Source: JOPF136 sp963773835
Lineage (GTDB): Bacteria; Acidobacteriota; Terriglobia; Acidiferrales; UBA7541
Reading direction: 5' to 3'
Length of the DNA: 64,000 bases
NCBI GenBank assembly: GCA_963773835.1
Contig: CAVZCQ010000002.1
Span: forward strand, 248,001 to 312,000
Every line of letters begins with the position of its first letter. Within the stretch, counting starts at the first letter, position 1. Both the position numbers and the translations under genes were made by a program. Positions 15,776-25,379 of this stretch are shown piece after piece. Under the pieces are notes generated by a model. The model saw nothing but the letters and a program-made list of their open reading frames with translations. It searched no databases and was not told where the DNA came from.

Positions 15776-18700
15776 TCAATGGGTCACACTGCTCCCACAG
15801 ATGCGCTTACTTAATATGGTGCCGCAATTACTCTCGACCTCGAGACCGCTACAGCAACACTGGGTGAAATGCGTTCTTCCGATGGTGAAGGTCACGCAGT
15901 TTTTCGCATCACAAGAGTATGGGCCGTTGTTGAGATAGTCCGACCCGCCCTTTTTTGTCGGATTGCAGCACGTGTTTGGTCCTCCCCACTGGCAGTCGAG
16001 TGTTGCGTGCTGTTTAGACAGGACCGCGCAGGTCGCTCGATATAAAGGCACTGTGCAGGTCGAAGGCGGGGGCGGCGGAAGGGGCGGAGGTAGAATTATA
16101 AAGGGGCCGCCGCAGTCGGGGTTCTCCGGGTTATCCCAGTCGCCCCAGCAGGGCTGGAAACAGCCGCCGGCCGGTGTGCAGACCGCGACCAGGAATCTGC
16201 CCTCAGGATCAATGAAGTTCACGGGGTCATTCTGGACATAGCTGTAGCGATTTAGCGCCTGAGGATCGCGGCTGCGGACTCTATGGACCGGGTCCGGCAA
16301 ATGAAATCGGCCGAGGCGAGCCGAATGCTCGCGCGCGATCGCGTTGTTCAGTGAGCCGGAGAGTTCCGGCTCCATCTGGTAGCTGGTGAACTTCCGCTTG
16401 ACACTCAGCGAGGCTGTGCCGGTGTCATACCACATGTCTCCATACGGATAGTTGCCGCGCTGATAGGCCACGTTGCCGAAATTGTCCGTCGCCTCGCGCG
16501 TCACCAACTGGTCCTGATGCTGGTAGAGCAGTGTGGACACGCTGTCGGACGGCGCCTGCCCCGGCGTAGTTCCCGAGGTGTACGTCGCCGTGGAGTTGTC
16601 TGCGAACTCACTTAGAAGTTCGCCTCCATCATAAATGAAGAAAATCCGGTTGGGGGACGCGCCGCCAACAACGACCTTGACACAGCGGTTGCCGCCTCCA
16701 TCGTAGCCGTAGGTCGCAAGCACCGAGCCCCCGTTCTTTACCTGGACCTGGACAAGCCGATTCTCAGCATCATATGCATACTGGTAGCTATCGTCTTGGA
16801 TTAGATTTCCGTTTGCGTCGTAAGTAAAGCTCGACGAGCCGATGCCGGTGACCTGGTTGGCTGAGTTGACCGGGGTGGAATTGGCGGGAGGGGATCCGGC
16901 CGTGGCTGTCTGGGCCGTGCGGTTCCCGAAGCGGTCATAAGTCCAGGACAGTCCCCAAGCGGGATAATTGGTTGAACCGGTGGTCGAGGCTGCCGTGAGC
17001 CGGTGGAGAGCGTCGAAGGTGTACGCGGCATTGCGGCCGGAGTCCACGCTGTCTGTGATGCTTGTGATCTGGCCGTTGTTGCCCCCGTTTTGCGTGTACG
17101 AAAACGACAAGCCGAATACCGTCGTGCTTCCTTGCGTGTAACTGGCCGAACTGGGCTGGCTGCGCTGAGCGGTATAGCTGAAGCTAGCGGCGACGTTGTT
17201 ACCGAAAGTGAAGCCGGTCACTTGGTCGGCCGCGTTGTAGGCTGCGCTCGTCAAGTAGTTGGCCGAGGTCGAGTTGTTTTGGATGGCTTGCAGCCGTCCG
17301 ATTGTGTCGCGAGTGTTCTTGAGCACGCGCCCGGAGGGATACGTCATGGTGACGACGTCACCGTTGAGGTCAAAAGTATAAGAGATCGTATACGTCACAT
17401 TATAAATCACTCTCTGCGTTTGCGTTCTGCGCCCCAACTGGTCGTAGGAATAATTCTCGTTCCCCAATCCGTCGCTCATGGTGATGAGGCGGCCGTTATT
17501 GTAAGACGACGGAGTGGTTCCGTACGTATAGGTCACCGTGGGGGTCGCAGGGACCCCGGTCGAACCGACATTGTAGCTGACTTGGTATGTCCGATTCAGC
17601 CCGTCAAAGGAGTAGTTCGTGATGACGCCGCGAGCGTCGGTGCGCTGCGCCAACAGGCTGTAATTGTTATAGACGTAGCTCACCGTCCCGGCTTCGGGCG
17701 TTGCCTCGCTCGTCTTCCGGCCGAGACCGTCGAAGTCGAACGACCGCGTCTGAGCGCCCTGGACGATTTGAACGGTGTTGCCGGCAGGGTCGTAACCGAA
17801 GGTAGTGACAAGCGTCAGGGAATTGCCGTTCGACGGATCCGGCTCGTCCGTCTCGGTAATTCGTCCTAGAGCGTCCACAACGTAGCGCCGCTGCGCCCCC
17901 GTATAGTCCGTCTTCGTCACTTTGTTGCCAGCGAAGGCGAAGCTGACATTGTTGGAGGATCCAGAGCCGTCTGGGGGGATTTGCTTGGTCGCCCGCCCGA
18001 GGGCGTCGTACTGCCTCTGCGTCCAGTAGGAAGGGCTGCTGCCTGTGTAGGGCATGCTGACCTGCGCAACGCGGCCCCAACAGTCGTACTGCGTGTCGAC
18101 CTTCGAGAAAACGGTGCTGGAAGCGTCCTCAATCGTCACGCGAATTTTGCGCCCCAACCCATCCGAAGTGGTGATGACTTTTTCGCTCGTCGAGGAAGTG
18201 ATGGGCGTCGTCTCGGTCATGCCGGGGTTGGCGGAGGCGTCATCGAAGGAGACGGAAAGGACTGTGTTGTCCGGCCGCGTCGTTGAGGTCAGCCTGTCCA
18301 TCACGTCGAAATTATAGCTGGTCGTCTGGTTATTCTCATCCGTGGAGCTCGCGCGCAGGCTCGTGTAGGAATCATAGGTCGCGCTCGTGGTGAGCGTAGT
18401 TCCCGACCCGCGTACCACGCTATCCGGCTGGGAGTACTGGGTAGTCGAAGAAAAATTATATTGTTCCTGTACACAACAATCGGCGGTCTCCGTTCGCAGA
18501 TTGCCGAGCACGTCGAATGTACGGCTGTGGCTGATCGGCCCCGCGGGCGTGACCGGGTCCGTGTACTGGGTGGTCGTGGTCACCAGGCCGCGATAGGTGA
18601 ATCCTGTTCCGTAGTTTGTGTCGTCGTGGTTCGAGGCGCCGGTCGCGGAAACGAGCGAAGCGCTGTCGTAAGTGAATGCCGTGTTCGATTTCGCGGTTCC

Positions 18701-20320
18701 GCCGCCGTCGTAAACGATGACTGTCGAGGGCAGGCTCAGGATGTGGAGGGACGCGTAGCTCGAACTTGTCAGGTAGGCCGTGGCCGTGGTGCGCAGGAGC
18801 GAGCCCGGCGCGCCGCTCCCGTAATCGTACTCCTGCACCTGATTGGGATTCCCGTAGCTCGTGTAGGAGATTTGGACCTGGGACTGCTGGTTGGTGTCGT
18901 TCAAGGTGGTGGTGACAGCGGTGAGCCGGGGGTTGATGGAATTGCCATCGTTGCCCCACGTATTCGCGGTGGTCAGCAACACGGGTGAGCCGATCTGAGT
19001 TTGGTTTGGAAGGCCGTCGTCCCATCCGCCTGTCTCCTGGAAGGTTGTTGTGCGGGGAATGCTGGTGGGATCGGTGACGGTTGTGGTGTAGGTGCCAAAC
19101 GAGAGCGTCCAGTAATTCGTGTTCGTGCCGTCGTAGTTGCCCACCTGCGAAGGCGTGGGCGAAGCGGCCCATCCACCGCCCGGCGCGGACTGCCAGCCGA
19201 CCAGGTATTTGGCTCGAAGTGACCCGTTGCTGGAGAGCAGATCGGCTTCGGTGAGTTGCGCGTAGCCGTTGTAGGAGAACGTGGTCTTTGTGCCGTTCGG
19301 GTAGGTGATGGAGGAGAGCACGGTTACGTGCGATCCGCTGGACGGGCCATTGACGGTGAGAGAAGAGGCAAAGCTGTAGCTGAGCGTGAGCGTCGAATAG
19401 CCAAGGCTCCAGGTGCGGGCCGCGCCGCCGAAGCCGCTCTTGCTGATGCTGGCGAGGGTGCCGTCGCCGTTGTAGCTGAAGCTGGTGGTGCGGCCGAGCG
19501 TGTCCACGACGGAGGAAATCTGCTGAGCCGTCCCGGAATAATTGATGGTGAGGTAGTTCCCGTTGCGGTCCTTGATCTGGGTGGGTAGGACGTAGCCGCC
19601 CGTGCCGCCGACTAAGGCGAAGGTCGTCTGCGTGCCGTTGCGGTCGCGCAGAACTCCGGTCGAATCGTTGAAATCGAAGTAGGTTGAATCCGTGCTCTCA
19701 TACAGGCCGTCGCCACTGCTGTAGCGCAGGTCGTGCACGCTGCCCATGGGGTCGAGGTAATAGTAGTGGTTGTAGCCGTCAGGGCCCGAGTAAACGCCGT
19801 CCACGCGCCCGAAGCCCAGCCGCCAGCCGGGGGCGGGCCAGCCGCTGTCCCCGTTAAAGTACATGGTCGTCCCGCTCAGCACCCACACCTTTGAGTTGTA
19901 TGCCAGCGCGAGGTTGAGGCCCAGTCCCGCGCGCCCCGGAAGCGATAACACCGGCACCGTGTAGCTGACGTTTTGGCTGAACAGGTCTACCTTGACGGGG
20001 CAGGACGCCGGGCTGGCGTAGGAAGCGAGGGCCGACGAGCCGGTCGAGTTTGTCCGGCTGGCCCTGGCCGCGTAAGCGGCAGCGGTGTATGGGACCGACG
20101 AGGGCGGGGAAAATGATGGAAAAAACCGCGGCAAATGGATGCGCCCGCGCGGGGCAGGGATGGGGACACCCGGCCAAGCAACTCCCGTGACGGCGCCGCG
20201 GGCCGGTCGAGGCGGGTCCGCGTTTGTGCCCACTCCAGGGCTGGCAGACATGAGCCGTGCGATTACGAAAACGAAGCCCCAAGACAATACAAATGCCAAC
20301 GGGATCGTTTTGCGGTTCAT
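15776..20320 (-). CDS. Full-length RHS/YD-repeat protein with Cys-rich C-terminal tip 1
   Basis: A 1514-residue exported RHS protein. The start is ATG 20320 (MNRKTIPLAFVLSWGFVFVI), chosen for its signal sequence, GGGAGG upstream and 4-bp ATGA overlap with the FN3 gene. A Pro-rich region follows, then a long series of YD repeats (for example NYSFDGLNR, YDQLGRRTQTQR, YDANGNLIQDD, YDAENRLVQV), the closing core (LNNAIAREHSARLGRF) and the seam YVQNDPVNFIDPEGR. The tip after the seam has a Pro-rich linker and about 15 Cys (QPCWGDW, CQWGGPNTCCNP, FTQCCCSG). RHS repeats form a closed shell around a C-terminal cargo; here the cargo is a small Cys-rich domain. It is the only copy in the island with a complete core. 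Confidence 0.9.
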   Translation of the reverse strand: MNRKTIPLAFVLSWGFVFVIARLMSASPGVGTNADPPRPARGAVTGVAWPGVPIPAPRGRIHLPRFFPSFSPPSSVPYTAAAYAARASRTNSTGSSALASYASPASCPVKVDLFSQNVSYTVPVLSLPGRAGLGLNLALAYNSKVWVLSGTTMYFNGDSGWPAPGWRLGFGRVDGVYSGPDGYNHYYYLDPMGSVHDLRYSSGDGLYESTDSTYFDFNDSTGVLRDRNGTQTTFALVGGTGGYVLPTQIKDRNGNYLTINYSGTAQQISSVVDTLGRTTSFSYNGDGTLASISKSGFGGAARTWSLGYSTLTLSYSFASSLTVNGPSSGSHVTVLSSITYPNGTKTTFSYNGYAQLTEADLLSSNGSLRAKYLVGWQSAPGGGWAASPTPSQVGNYDGTNTNYWTLSFGTYTTTVTDPTSIPRTTTFQETGGWDDGLPNQTQIGSPVLLTTANTWGNDGNSINPRLTAVTTTLNDTNQQSQVQISYTSYGNPNQVQEYDYGSGAPGSLLRTTATAYLTSSSYASLHILSLPSTVIVYDGGGTAKSNTAFTYDSASLVSATGASNHDDTNYGTGFTYRGLVTTTTQYTDPVTPAGPISHSRTFDVLGNLRTETADCCVQEQYNFSSTTQYSQPDSVVRGSGTTLTTSATYDSYTSLRASSTDENNQTTSYNFDVMDRLTSTTRPDNTVLSVSFDDASANPGMTETTPITSSTSEKVITTSDGLGRKIRVTIEDASSTVFSKVDTQYDCWGRVAQVSMPYTGSSPSYWTQRQYDALGRATKQIPPDGSGSSNNVSFAFAGNKVTKTDYTGAQRRYVVDALGRITETDEPDPSNGNSLTLVTTFGYDPAGNTVQIVQGAQTRSFDFDGLGRKTSEATPEAGTVSYVYNNYSLLAQRTDARGVITNYSFDGLNRTYQVSYNVGSTGVPATPTVTYTYGTTPSSYNNGRLITMSDGLGNENYSYDQLGRRTQTQRVIYNVTYTISYTFDLNGDVVTMTYPSGRVLKNTRDTIGRLQAIQNNSTSANYLTSAAYNAADQVTGFTFGNNVAASFSYTAQRSQPSSASYTQGSTTVFGLSFSYTQNGGNNGQITSITDSVDSGRNAAYTFDALHRLTAASTTGSTNYPAWGLSWTYDRFGNRTAQTATAGSPPANSTPVNSANQVTGIGSSSFTYDANGNLIQDDSYQYAYDAENRLVQVQVKNGGSVLATYGYDGGGNRCVKVVVGGASPNRIFFIYDGGELLSEFADNSTATYTSGTTPGQAPSDSVSTLLYQHQDQLVTREATDNFGNVAYQRGNYPYGDMWYDTGTASLSVKRKFTSYQMEPELSGSLNNAIAREHSARLGRFHLPDPVHRVRSRDPQALNRYSYVQNDPVNFIDPEGRFLVAVCTPAGGCFQPCWGDWDNPENPDCGGPFIILPPPLPPPPPSTCTVPLYRATCAVLSKQHATLDCQWGGPNTCCNPTKKGGSDYLNNGPYSCDAKNCVTFTIGRTHFTQCCCSGLEVESNCGTILSKRICGSSVTH

Positions 20321-21021
20321 CGCGAGCCTCCCGCGGACGAACCAGTGCCGCATCGCGACGGCCGGATCGCTGCTCGACCGGCGCTTACCAGCGCAGCCGA
20401 ATCCGGCGGCTGGGTACACTCCCGGTTCGCGTCGGCGGGACCCAGCGGCCCGCGCCCTGCCGCGGCAAAACCGGGACGTACGAGCGACAACTTTCCCTGG
20501 TCCTGAAGCGAGCGAAGATATGCCAGGAGGCCGGATCTCGCTTCCTTTGCCGCCGCGGGACCGGCCGGCCGGGAGGGTTTGGGAGGGAGCGACATGCTAT
20601 GCAGGCATCTACCAGCTGTTACGGAACCGGTGCCGGCATTGCTAAGGTTTCCAGCCACGTCGTAGGCGTAGACGTGGTATCTGTAAGTCCCGGGAGGCGT
20701 CATGCTCGTATCCTGCCAGTCCGTGCCGTTTGTGTTTCCAAGGTACGTCGAATCGCGATAGACGTTGTAACCGGATACTCCCGATCCGATATCCGTGGAC
20801 GCGTTCCAAGTAATGTCGATCTCACAAATGCTCGGGGTGAACCAGGCAGTCACATTTGGGGGCGTGCTGGGCGCGTAAGTGTCCGGCTCCGCGGTCATCA
20901 CGACGCGGCCGCCCGGACCATATACGTGGTCTCTGACAAAGGCGGGTCCGGACTGGGCCTGGGCCAGGGTTGCGGCGAGGGAAAGGGAAAACCCAAGGGC
21001 AACAACAAGGTGGGTCCGCAT
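20317..21021 (-). CDS. Secreted fibronectin type III domain protein
   Basis: A 234-residue protein with a signal peptide (MRTHLVVALGFSLSLAATLA, cut after AQA) and one FN3 domain at about 55-140 (ITWNASTDIGSGVSGYNVYR, GTYRYHVYAYDVAGNLS). The C-terminal 95 residues are Ala/Pro/Arg-rich and disordered. The stop overlaps the RHS start codon (ATGA), so the two proteins are translationally coupled. It is first in the RHS operon behind a strong promoter and may help anchor or display the RHS protein; this is inferred from position. Confidence 0.75.
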   Translation of the reverse strand: MRTHLVVALGFSLSLAATLAQAQSGPAFVRDHVYGPGGRVVMTAEPDTYAPSTPPNVTAWFTPSICEIDITWNASTDIGSGVSGYNVYRDSTYLGNTNGTDWQDTSMTPPGTYRYHVYAYDVAGNLSNAGTGSVTAGRCLHSMSLPPKPSRPAGPAAAKEARSGLLAYLRSLQDQGKLSLVRPGFAAAGRGPLGPADANRECTQPPDSAALVSAGRAAIRPSRCGTGSSAGGSR

Positions 21022-21052
21022 AGCGAAACCTCCTGCGGCTGGATGGGCACGA

Positions 21053-21081
21053 ACGGTAGGCTCTGGCTACAGCTATGTCAA
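21053..21081 (-). promoter_or_regulatory. Probable sigma70 promoter of the RHS operon
   Basis: On the minus strand a perfect -35 TTGACA (21081-21076) is separated by 17 bp from TACCGT (21058-21053), placing the start about 25 bases before the FN3 gene ATG. The -10 is weaker than consensus. Confidence 0.55.
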
Positions 21082-21278
21082 GTAAATTCTGTGGGAATTC
21101 TAGGGCGTATAGATATGCGGATAGTACCGTCGTACTACTCGCGCCGCTGGCCGGCTCGCGGATCGCCCTACACTCTGTTAATTCCCATGGCCTTTTACCG
21201 CTCTTGCAGAGGATATCGCGCTCCCTTTTCCCTGGGGAGACGGGAGGGTGGGGGGTATCCCCCGGCCTTGGCGTCCGG

Positions 21279-21307
21279 TTGACCTCTTCGAGAGCAGTGA
21301 ATACAAT
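21279..21307 (+). promoter_or_regulatory. Probable sigma70 promoter of acpP-fabF
   Basis: TTGACC (21279-21284), a 17-bp spacer and TACAAT (21302-21307) lie 75 bp before acpP. This gives acpP its own promoter now that the RHS island separates it from fabG. Confidence 0.6.
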
Positions 21308-21382
21308 GCTTTGGCGCTTTCAGGGAGGCATCCGACTAGGATTTCCGGCCGCAGCCGGAGGCGCACAGGGGAGGACAGGTGA

Positions 21383-21625
21383 ATGGCCAGCACTGAAGAG
21401 CGCGTGAAGCAGATTATCGTCGAGCAGCTCGGCGTCTCCGAGGAAGAAGTGACGCCCACGGCGCATTTTGTGGACGACCTGGGAGCGGACTCGCTGGACC
21501 AGGTGGAACTGGTGATGGCCCTCGAGGAGGCCTTCGGGATCGAAATCCCCGACGAGGACGCGGAAAAAATCACCACGGTCAAAGACGCCATCGACTACGT
21601 CGAGAAGCACGCAGCCAAAAAGTAG
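21383..21625 (+). CDS. acpP: Acyl carrier protein
   Basis: An 80-residue acidic carrier for growing acyl chains. The 4'-phosphopantetheine site is the Ser of GADSLDQVELVMALEE (about residue 37). Start ATG with AGGGGAGGACAGGTGA just upstream. It leads fabF by 47 bp and is separated from fabG only by the RHS island. Confidence 0.97.
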   Translation: MASTEERVKQIIVEQLGVSEEEVTPTAHFVDDLGADSLDQVELVMALEEAFGIEIPDEDAEKITTVKDAIDYVEKHAAKK

Positions 21626-21672
21626 CCTCTGGAGCCCTCCCGGCGTCAAACTCGAAGGAGAGCACCCCAACA

Positions 21673-22914
<1,242 letters not shown>

Positions 22915-22939
22915 CGCCGGCTTCCAGCCGGCGTTTTTT
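22915..22939 (+). terminator. Factor-independent terminator after fabF
   Basis: CGCCGGCT and AGCCGGCG form an 8-bp GC stem with a TCC loop, followed by six T. It begins immediately after the fabF stop. Confidence 0.9.
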
Positions 22940-23027
22940 CCTTCTTTCGAGGCATCCACAAGACTTTCCACTCTGCGCATCGTAGAATACCGTTCCCATT
23001 CCGTCTTTCATCGTTGAGGAGGACCGC

Positions 23028-23798
23028 GTGAACATTGTCGTGTGCGTAAAGCAAGTGCCCGCCAAGGACGCGCCTCTCGCCATTCCTGAAGGCTCCGCGT
23101 GGATCCGCGAGACCGATATCGGCTTCGAGCTGAACGAGCCGGACGGCTACGCTCTCGAAGAGGCGCTGCGGCTGAAGGAAAAACACGGAGGCGAAGTCGT
23201 TGCTCTCTCGCTGGGCCCGGAGCGCTCCAAGCAGGCCATCAAGGAGGCGCTCGCCAAGGGCGCGGAGCGCGGCGTGCACGTCTCCGATGACAAGTTTTAC
23301 GAGCTCGACCCGCTAGGCTCCGCCAAGTGCCTGGCCGCTGCCATCCAACGCGGGAAGTTCGACCTGGTGCTCACCGGCCTGCAGAGCGACGACCATGGAT
23401 TCGGACAGACGGGCGTGCTGCTGGCCGAGCTGCTGGGCCTGCCCCACGCCACCATCATCATGCAGATTGACGCGGCCGACGGCAGGTTGAAGGTGAAGCG
23501 CGAGCTCGAAGCAGGATGGTTCCAGTGGGTGGAATTGCCGCTTCCCGCAGTGCTGTCCATCCAGAGCGGCATCAATAAACCGCGATACGCCACGCTCAAA
23601 GGCATCATGGCGGCGAAGAAGAAGGAAATCGCAACATTGACACGCGCCGACCTCGGAGTCACCGTGACGCCCACCCAGCGCATCGAGCGCATTTATGTTC
23701 CGAAGAAGACCAAGAAAACCGAACTCCTCACCGGCACGGCCAAAGAAGCCGCCGCGAAACTGGTCGAGAAGCTGAAGCACGAAGCGCGGGTGATCTAA
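23028..23798 (+). CDS. etfB: Electron transfer flavoprotein beta subunit
   Basis: The 256-residue beta subunit accepts electrons from acyl-CoA and other dehydrogenases. It starts at GTG with GAGGAGGA upstream and opens NIVVCVKQVPAKDAPL. LNEPDGYALEEALRLKE and VLTGLQSDDHGFGQTG are typical of EtfB nucleotide-binding segments. It ends exactly one codon boundary before etfA. Together with the membrane Fe-S protein at 25.7-27.7 kb it makes a route from beta-oxidation to quinone. Confidence 0.94.
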   Translation: MNIVVCVKQVPAKDAPLAIPEGSAWIRETDIGFELNEPDGYALEEALRLKEKHGGEVVALSLGPERSKQAIKEALAKGAERGVHVSDDKFYELDPLGSAKCLAAAIQRGKFDLVLTGLQSDDHGFGQTGVLLAELLGLPHATIIMQIDAADGRLKVKRELEAGWFQWVELPLPAVLSIQSGINKPRYATLKGIMAAKKKEIATLTRADLGVTVTPTQRIERIYVPKKTKKTELLTGTAKEAAAKLVEKLKHEARVI

Positions 23799-24776
23799 AT
23801 GAAAATCCTGGCCGTCACCGAACAACGCGAAGGGCAATGGAATCGCGCCAGCTTCGAAGCGCTGGCCGCCGCCCAGCAGGCCGCGCGCGATACCGGCGCG
23901 AATATCACCGCCGCCGTCATCGGCAAAGGAGTGGGCGCGCTGGCCAAGGAGTTGGCCGGATTCAAACTGTCCGAAGTTCTCGCCGTCGAGCACGGCCTGC
24001 TGGAGAAATACACGCCGGACGGCTACACCGTGGCGCTGCGGCAGGTGATCGGCGATGCGAAGCCCGATTTCGTGTTCTTTCCGCACACCTATCAGGTGCG
24101 CGATTTCGCGCCCAAGCTGGCCGCGTCGCTCGGCCGGGGCATGATTGCCGACTGCGTCGCGCTGCGCCACGAGAACGGCCGGCTCGTCTTCGTGCGCCAG
24201 ATGTTCCAGGGCAAGACGGCTGCCGACGTGGTCTTCCAGGGCGACGCGCCGTGGTTCGCCAGCTTCCAGGCAGGCTGCTTTCGCGGGGACCAGGTGGAAG
24301 CGGGAAGCGGGGCCACGGTGCGTTCAGCCACTGTGGATTTGAAGCCCGAGCAGATTCGCACCAAGCCGCTCGAACTCTTCCGACAGGCCAAGCAGGCCGT
24401 GGACCTCACCCAGGCGCCCATCATCGTGGCCATCGGCCGCGGGATCAAAGAGCCCACGAACATCCCGCTCGTGGAAAAGCTGGCCGCAGCCATCGGCGGC
24501 GAAATCGCGGCCTCGCGCCCCATCTGCGATGAAGGCTGGCTGCCCATGGAGCGCCAGATCGGCAGCTCGGGGCAGACCGTGGCCCCGAAGTTATACATGG
24601 CCATCGGAATCAGCGGCGCCATCCAGCACGTAGTGGGGATGAAAGGCTCGCGCACTATTGTCGCTATCAACAAGGACGCCAATGCCCCGATTTTCGAAGT
24701 CGCCGATTACGGCATCGTCGGCGACCTCTTCGAAATCGTTCCCGCTCTTACCGAGGAACTCGCCAGGTCCAAGTAG
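23799..24776 (+). CDS. etfA: Electron transfer flavoprotein alpha subunit
   Basis: The 325-residue FAD-binding alpha subunit. The N-terminal half matches the ETF fold and the C-terminal FAD domain shows RPICDEGWLPMERQIGSSGQ, GISGAIQHVVGMKGS and INKDANAPIFEVADYGIVGD, the standard EtfA signature. It starts at the ATG directly following the etfB stop, so the two are co-translated. Confidence 0.95.
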   Translation: MKILAVTEQREGQWNRASFEALAAAQQAARDTGANITAAVIGKGVGALAKELAGFKLSEVLAVEHGLLEKYTPDGYTVALRQVIGDAKPDFVFFPHTYQVRDFAPKLAASLGRGMIADCVALRHENGRLVFVRQMFQGKTAADVVFQGDAPWFASFQAGCFRGDQVEAGSGATVRSATVDLKPEQIRTKPLELFRQAKQAVDLTQAPIIVAIGRGIKEPTNIPLVEKLAAAIGGEIAASRPICDEGWLPMERQIGSSGQTVAPKLYMAIGISGAIQHVVGMKGSRTIVAINKDANAPIFEVADYGIVGDLFEIVPALTEELARSK

Positions 24777-24837
24777 GCCGTTCCTGCGGTAATTTTTGAG
24801 CCAGAACAGAGCGTCAGCACACCAGAGGTAGTTCCCG

Positions 24838-25119
24838 TTAGGCGACACGCAGTCGTCTGAGTTTAATCCGGCCCGCCGGAACCTGTGCGAGGTCGTAGTG
24901 TGCCTGTTGCGTCAGCCAACTCTGGGCGCTGCCGCCGAACACCTGGGAGAGCCGTACGGCCATCTCCGGAGAGATCCCTCGCTTCTCATTGACCAGTTCC
25001 GAGAGCGTCGTCCGGGTGACACCGAGCGCTGCGGCGGCCCGCGTAATGGTCAGCCCCGAAGGCTCAATGCACTGGCGCAATACGACGCCCCCTGGGTGCG
25101 GTGGGTTCTTCATGGGCAT
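24838..25119 (-). CDS. higA: HigA-family antitoxin (orphan)
   Basis: A 93-residue XRE-type DNA-binding antitoxin: NPPHPGGVVLRQCIEPSGL is the HigA opening, and the helix-turn-helix is ITRAAAALGVTRTTLSELVN. HigA normally represses its operon and neutralises the RelE-fold toxin HigB. No higB is present; the upstream side holds divergent hicB and the downstream side the end of etfA. GGGAG precedes the ATG. It is therefore an orphan regulator or a decayed TA locus. Confidence 0.85.
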   Translation of the reverse strand: MPMKNPPHPGGVVLRQCIEPSGLTITRAAAALGVTRTTLSELVNEKRGISPEMAVRLSQVFGGSAQSWLTQQAHYDLAQVPAGRIKLRRLRVA

Positions 25120-25148
25120 AATTCAGTCTCCCTAAGTGTCCGCTGAGA

Positions 25149-25154
25149 TATAAT
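25149..25154. promoter_or_regulatory. TATAAT -10 box between higA and hicB
   Basis: A perfect TATAAT on the plus strand 12 bp before hicB, in a short divergent intergenic region. No clear -35. The same AT-rich block could serve the minus-strand higA, and it is a natural site for antitoxin autoregulation. Confidence 0.4.
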
Positions 25155-25166
25155 AAGCGAAAGGCC

Positions 25167-25379
25167 ATGAAGTACGAGGACTACAAGGTCGTTCTCTACC
25201 GGCAGGACGACGGCTGGTGGGTTGCTGAGATTCCTTCTCTTCAGGCCTGCTATGCACTCATGCCCACCCAGGAACAAGCTCTCGCCGAATTGCGCTTGGT
25301 TTTTGAAATGACCGAGGAGGCGTATCGCAGAAGGGGGCTCCCGCTTCCTGCGGATACGACCCAAATCGTGAATGCCTAG
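25167..25379 (+). CDS. hicB: HicB-family antitoxin
   Basis: A 70-residue HicB/UPF0150 protein: YKVVLYRQDDGWWVAEIPSL and the downstream TQEQALAELRLVFEMTEEAY helix give the partial RNase-H-like fold of this family. It lacks a C-terminal DNA-binding domain. It overlaps hicA by eight bases, the reversed hicBA order. It should neutralise the HicA mRNA interferase. Confidence 0.85.
   Translation: MKYEDYKVVLYRQDDGWWVAEIPSLQACYALMPTQEQALAELRLVFEMTEEAYRRRGLPLPADTTQIVNA

Larger units (their letters stand above)
10318..21021 (-). other. RHS cassette island splitting the fatty-acid synthesis cluster
   Basis: In order of transcription: FN3 protein, full-length RHS with tip 1, partner 1, tip 2, partner 2, tip 3, partner 3, tip 4, an unrelated partner, a small membrane ORF. 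All genes run on the minus strand and spacing within pairs is constant at 12-13 bp, apart from the last pair. Neighbouring fabG and acpP are on the plus strand and normally adjacent, so the island looks inserted. Partner and tip genes have visibly lower GC than the flanking fab genes. Confidence 0.75.
21022..21382. other. Divergent promoter region between RHS operon and acpP
   Basis: No gene seen in 361 bp. It holds the minus-strand RHS promoter at one end and the plus-strand acpP promoter at the other, with G/C-rich sequence between. Confidence 0.6.
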
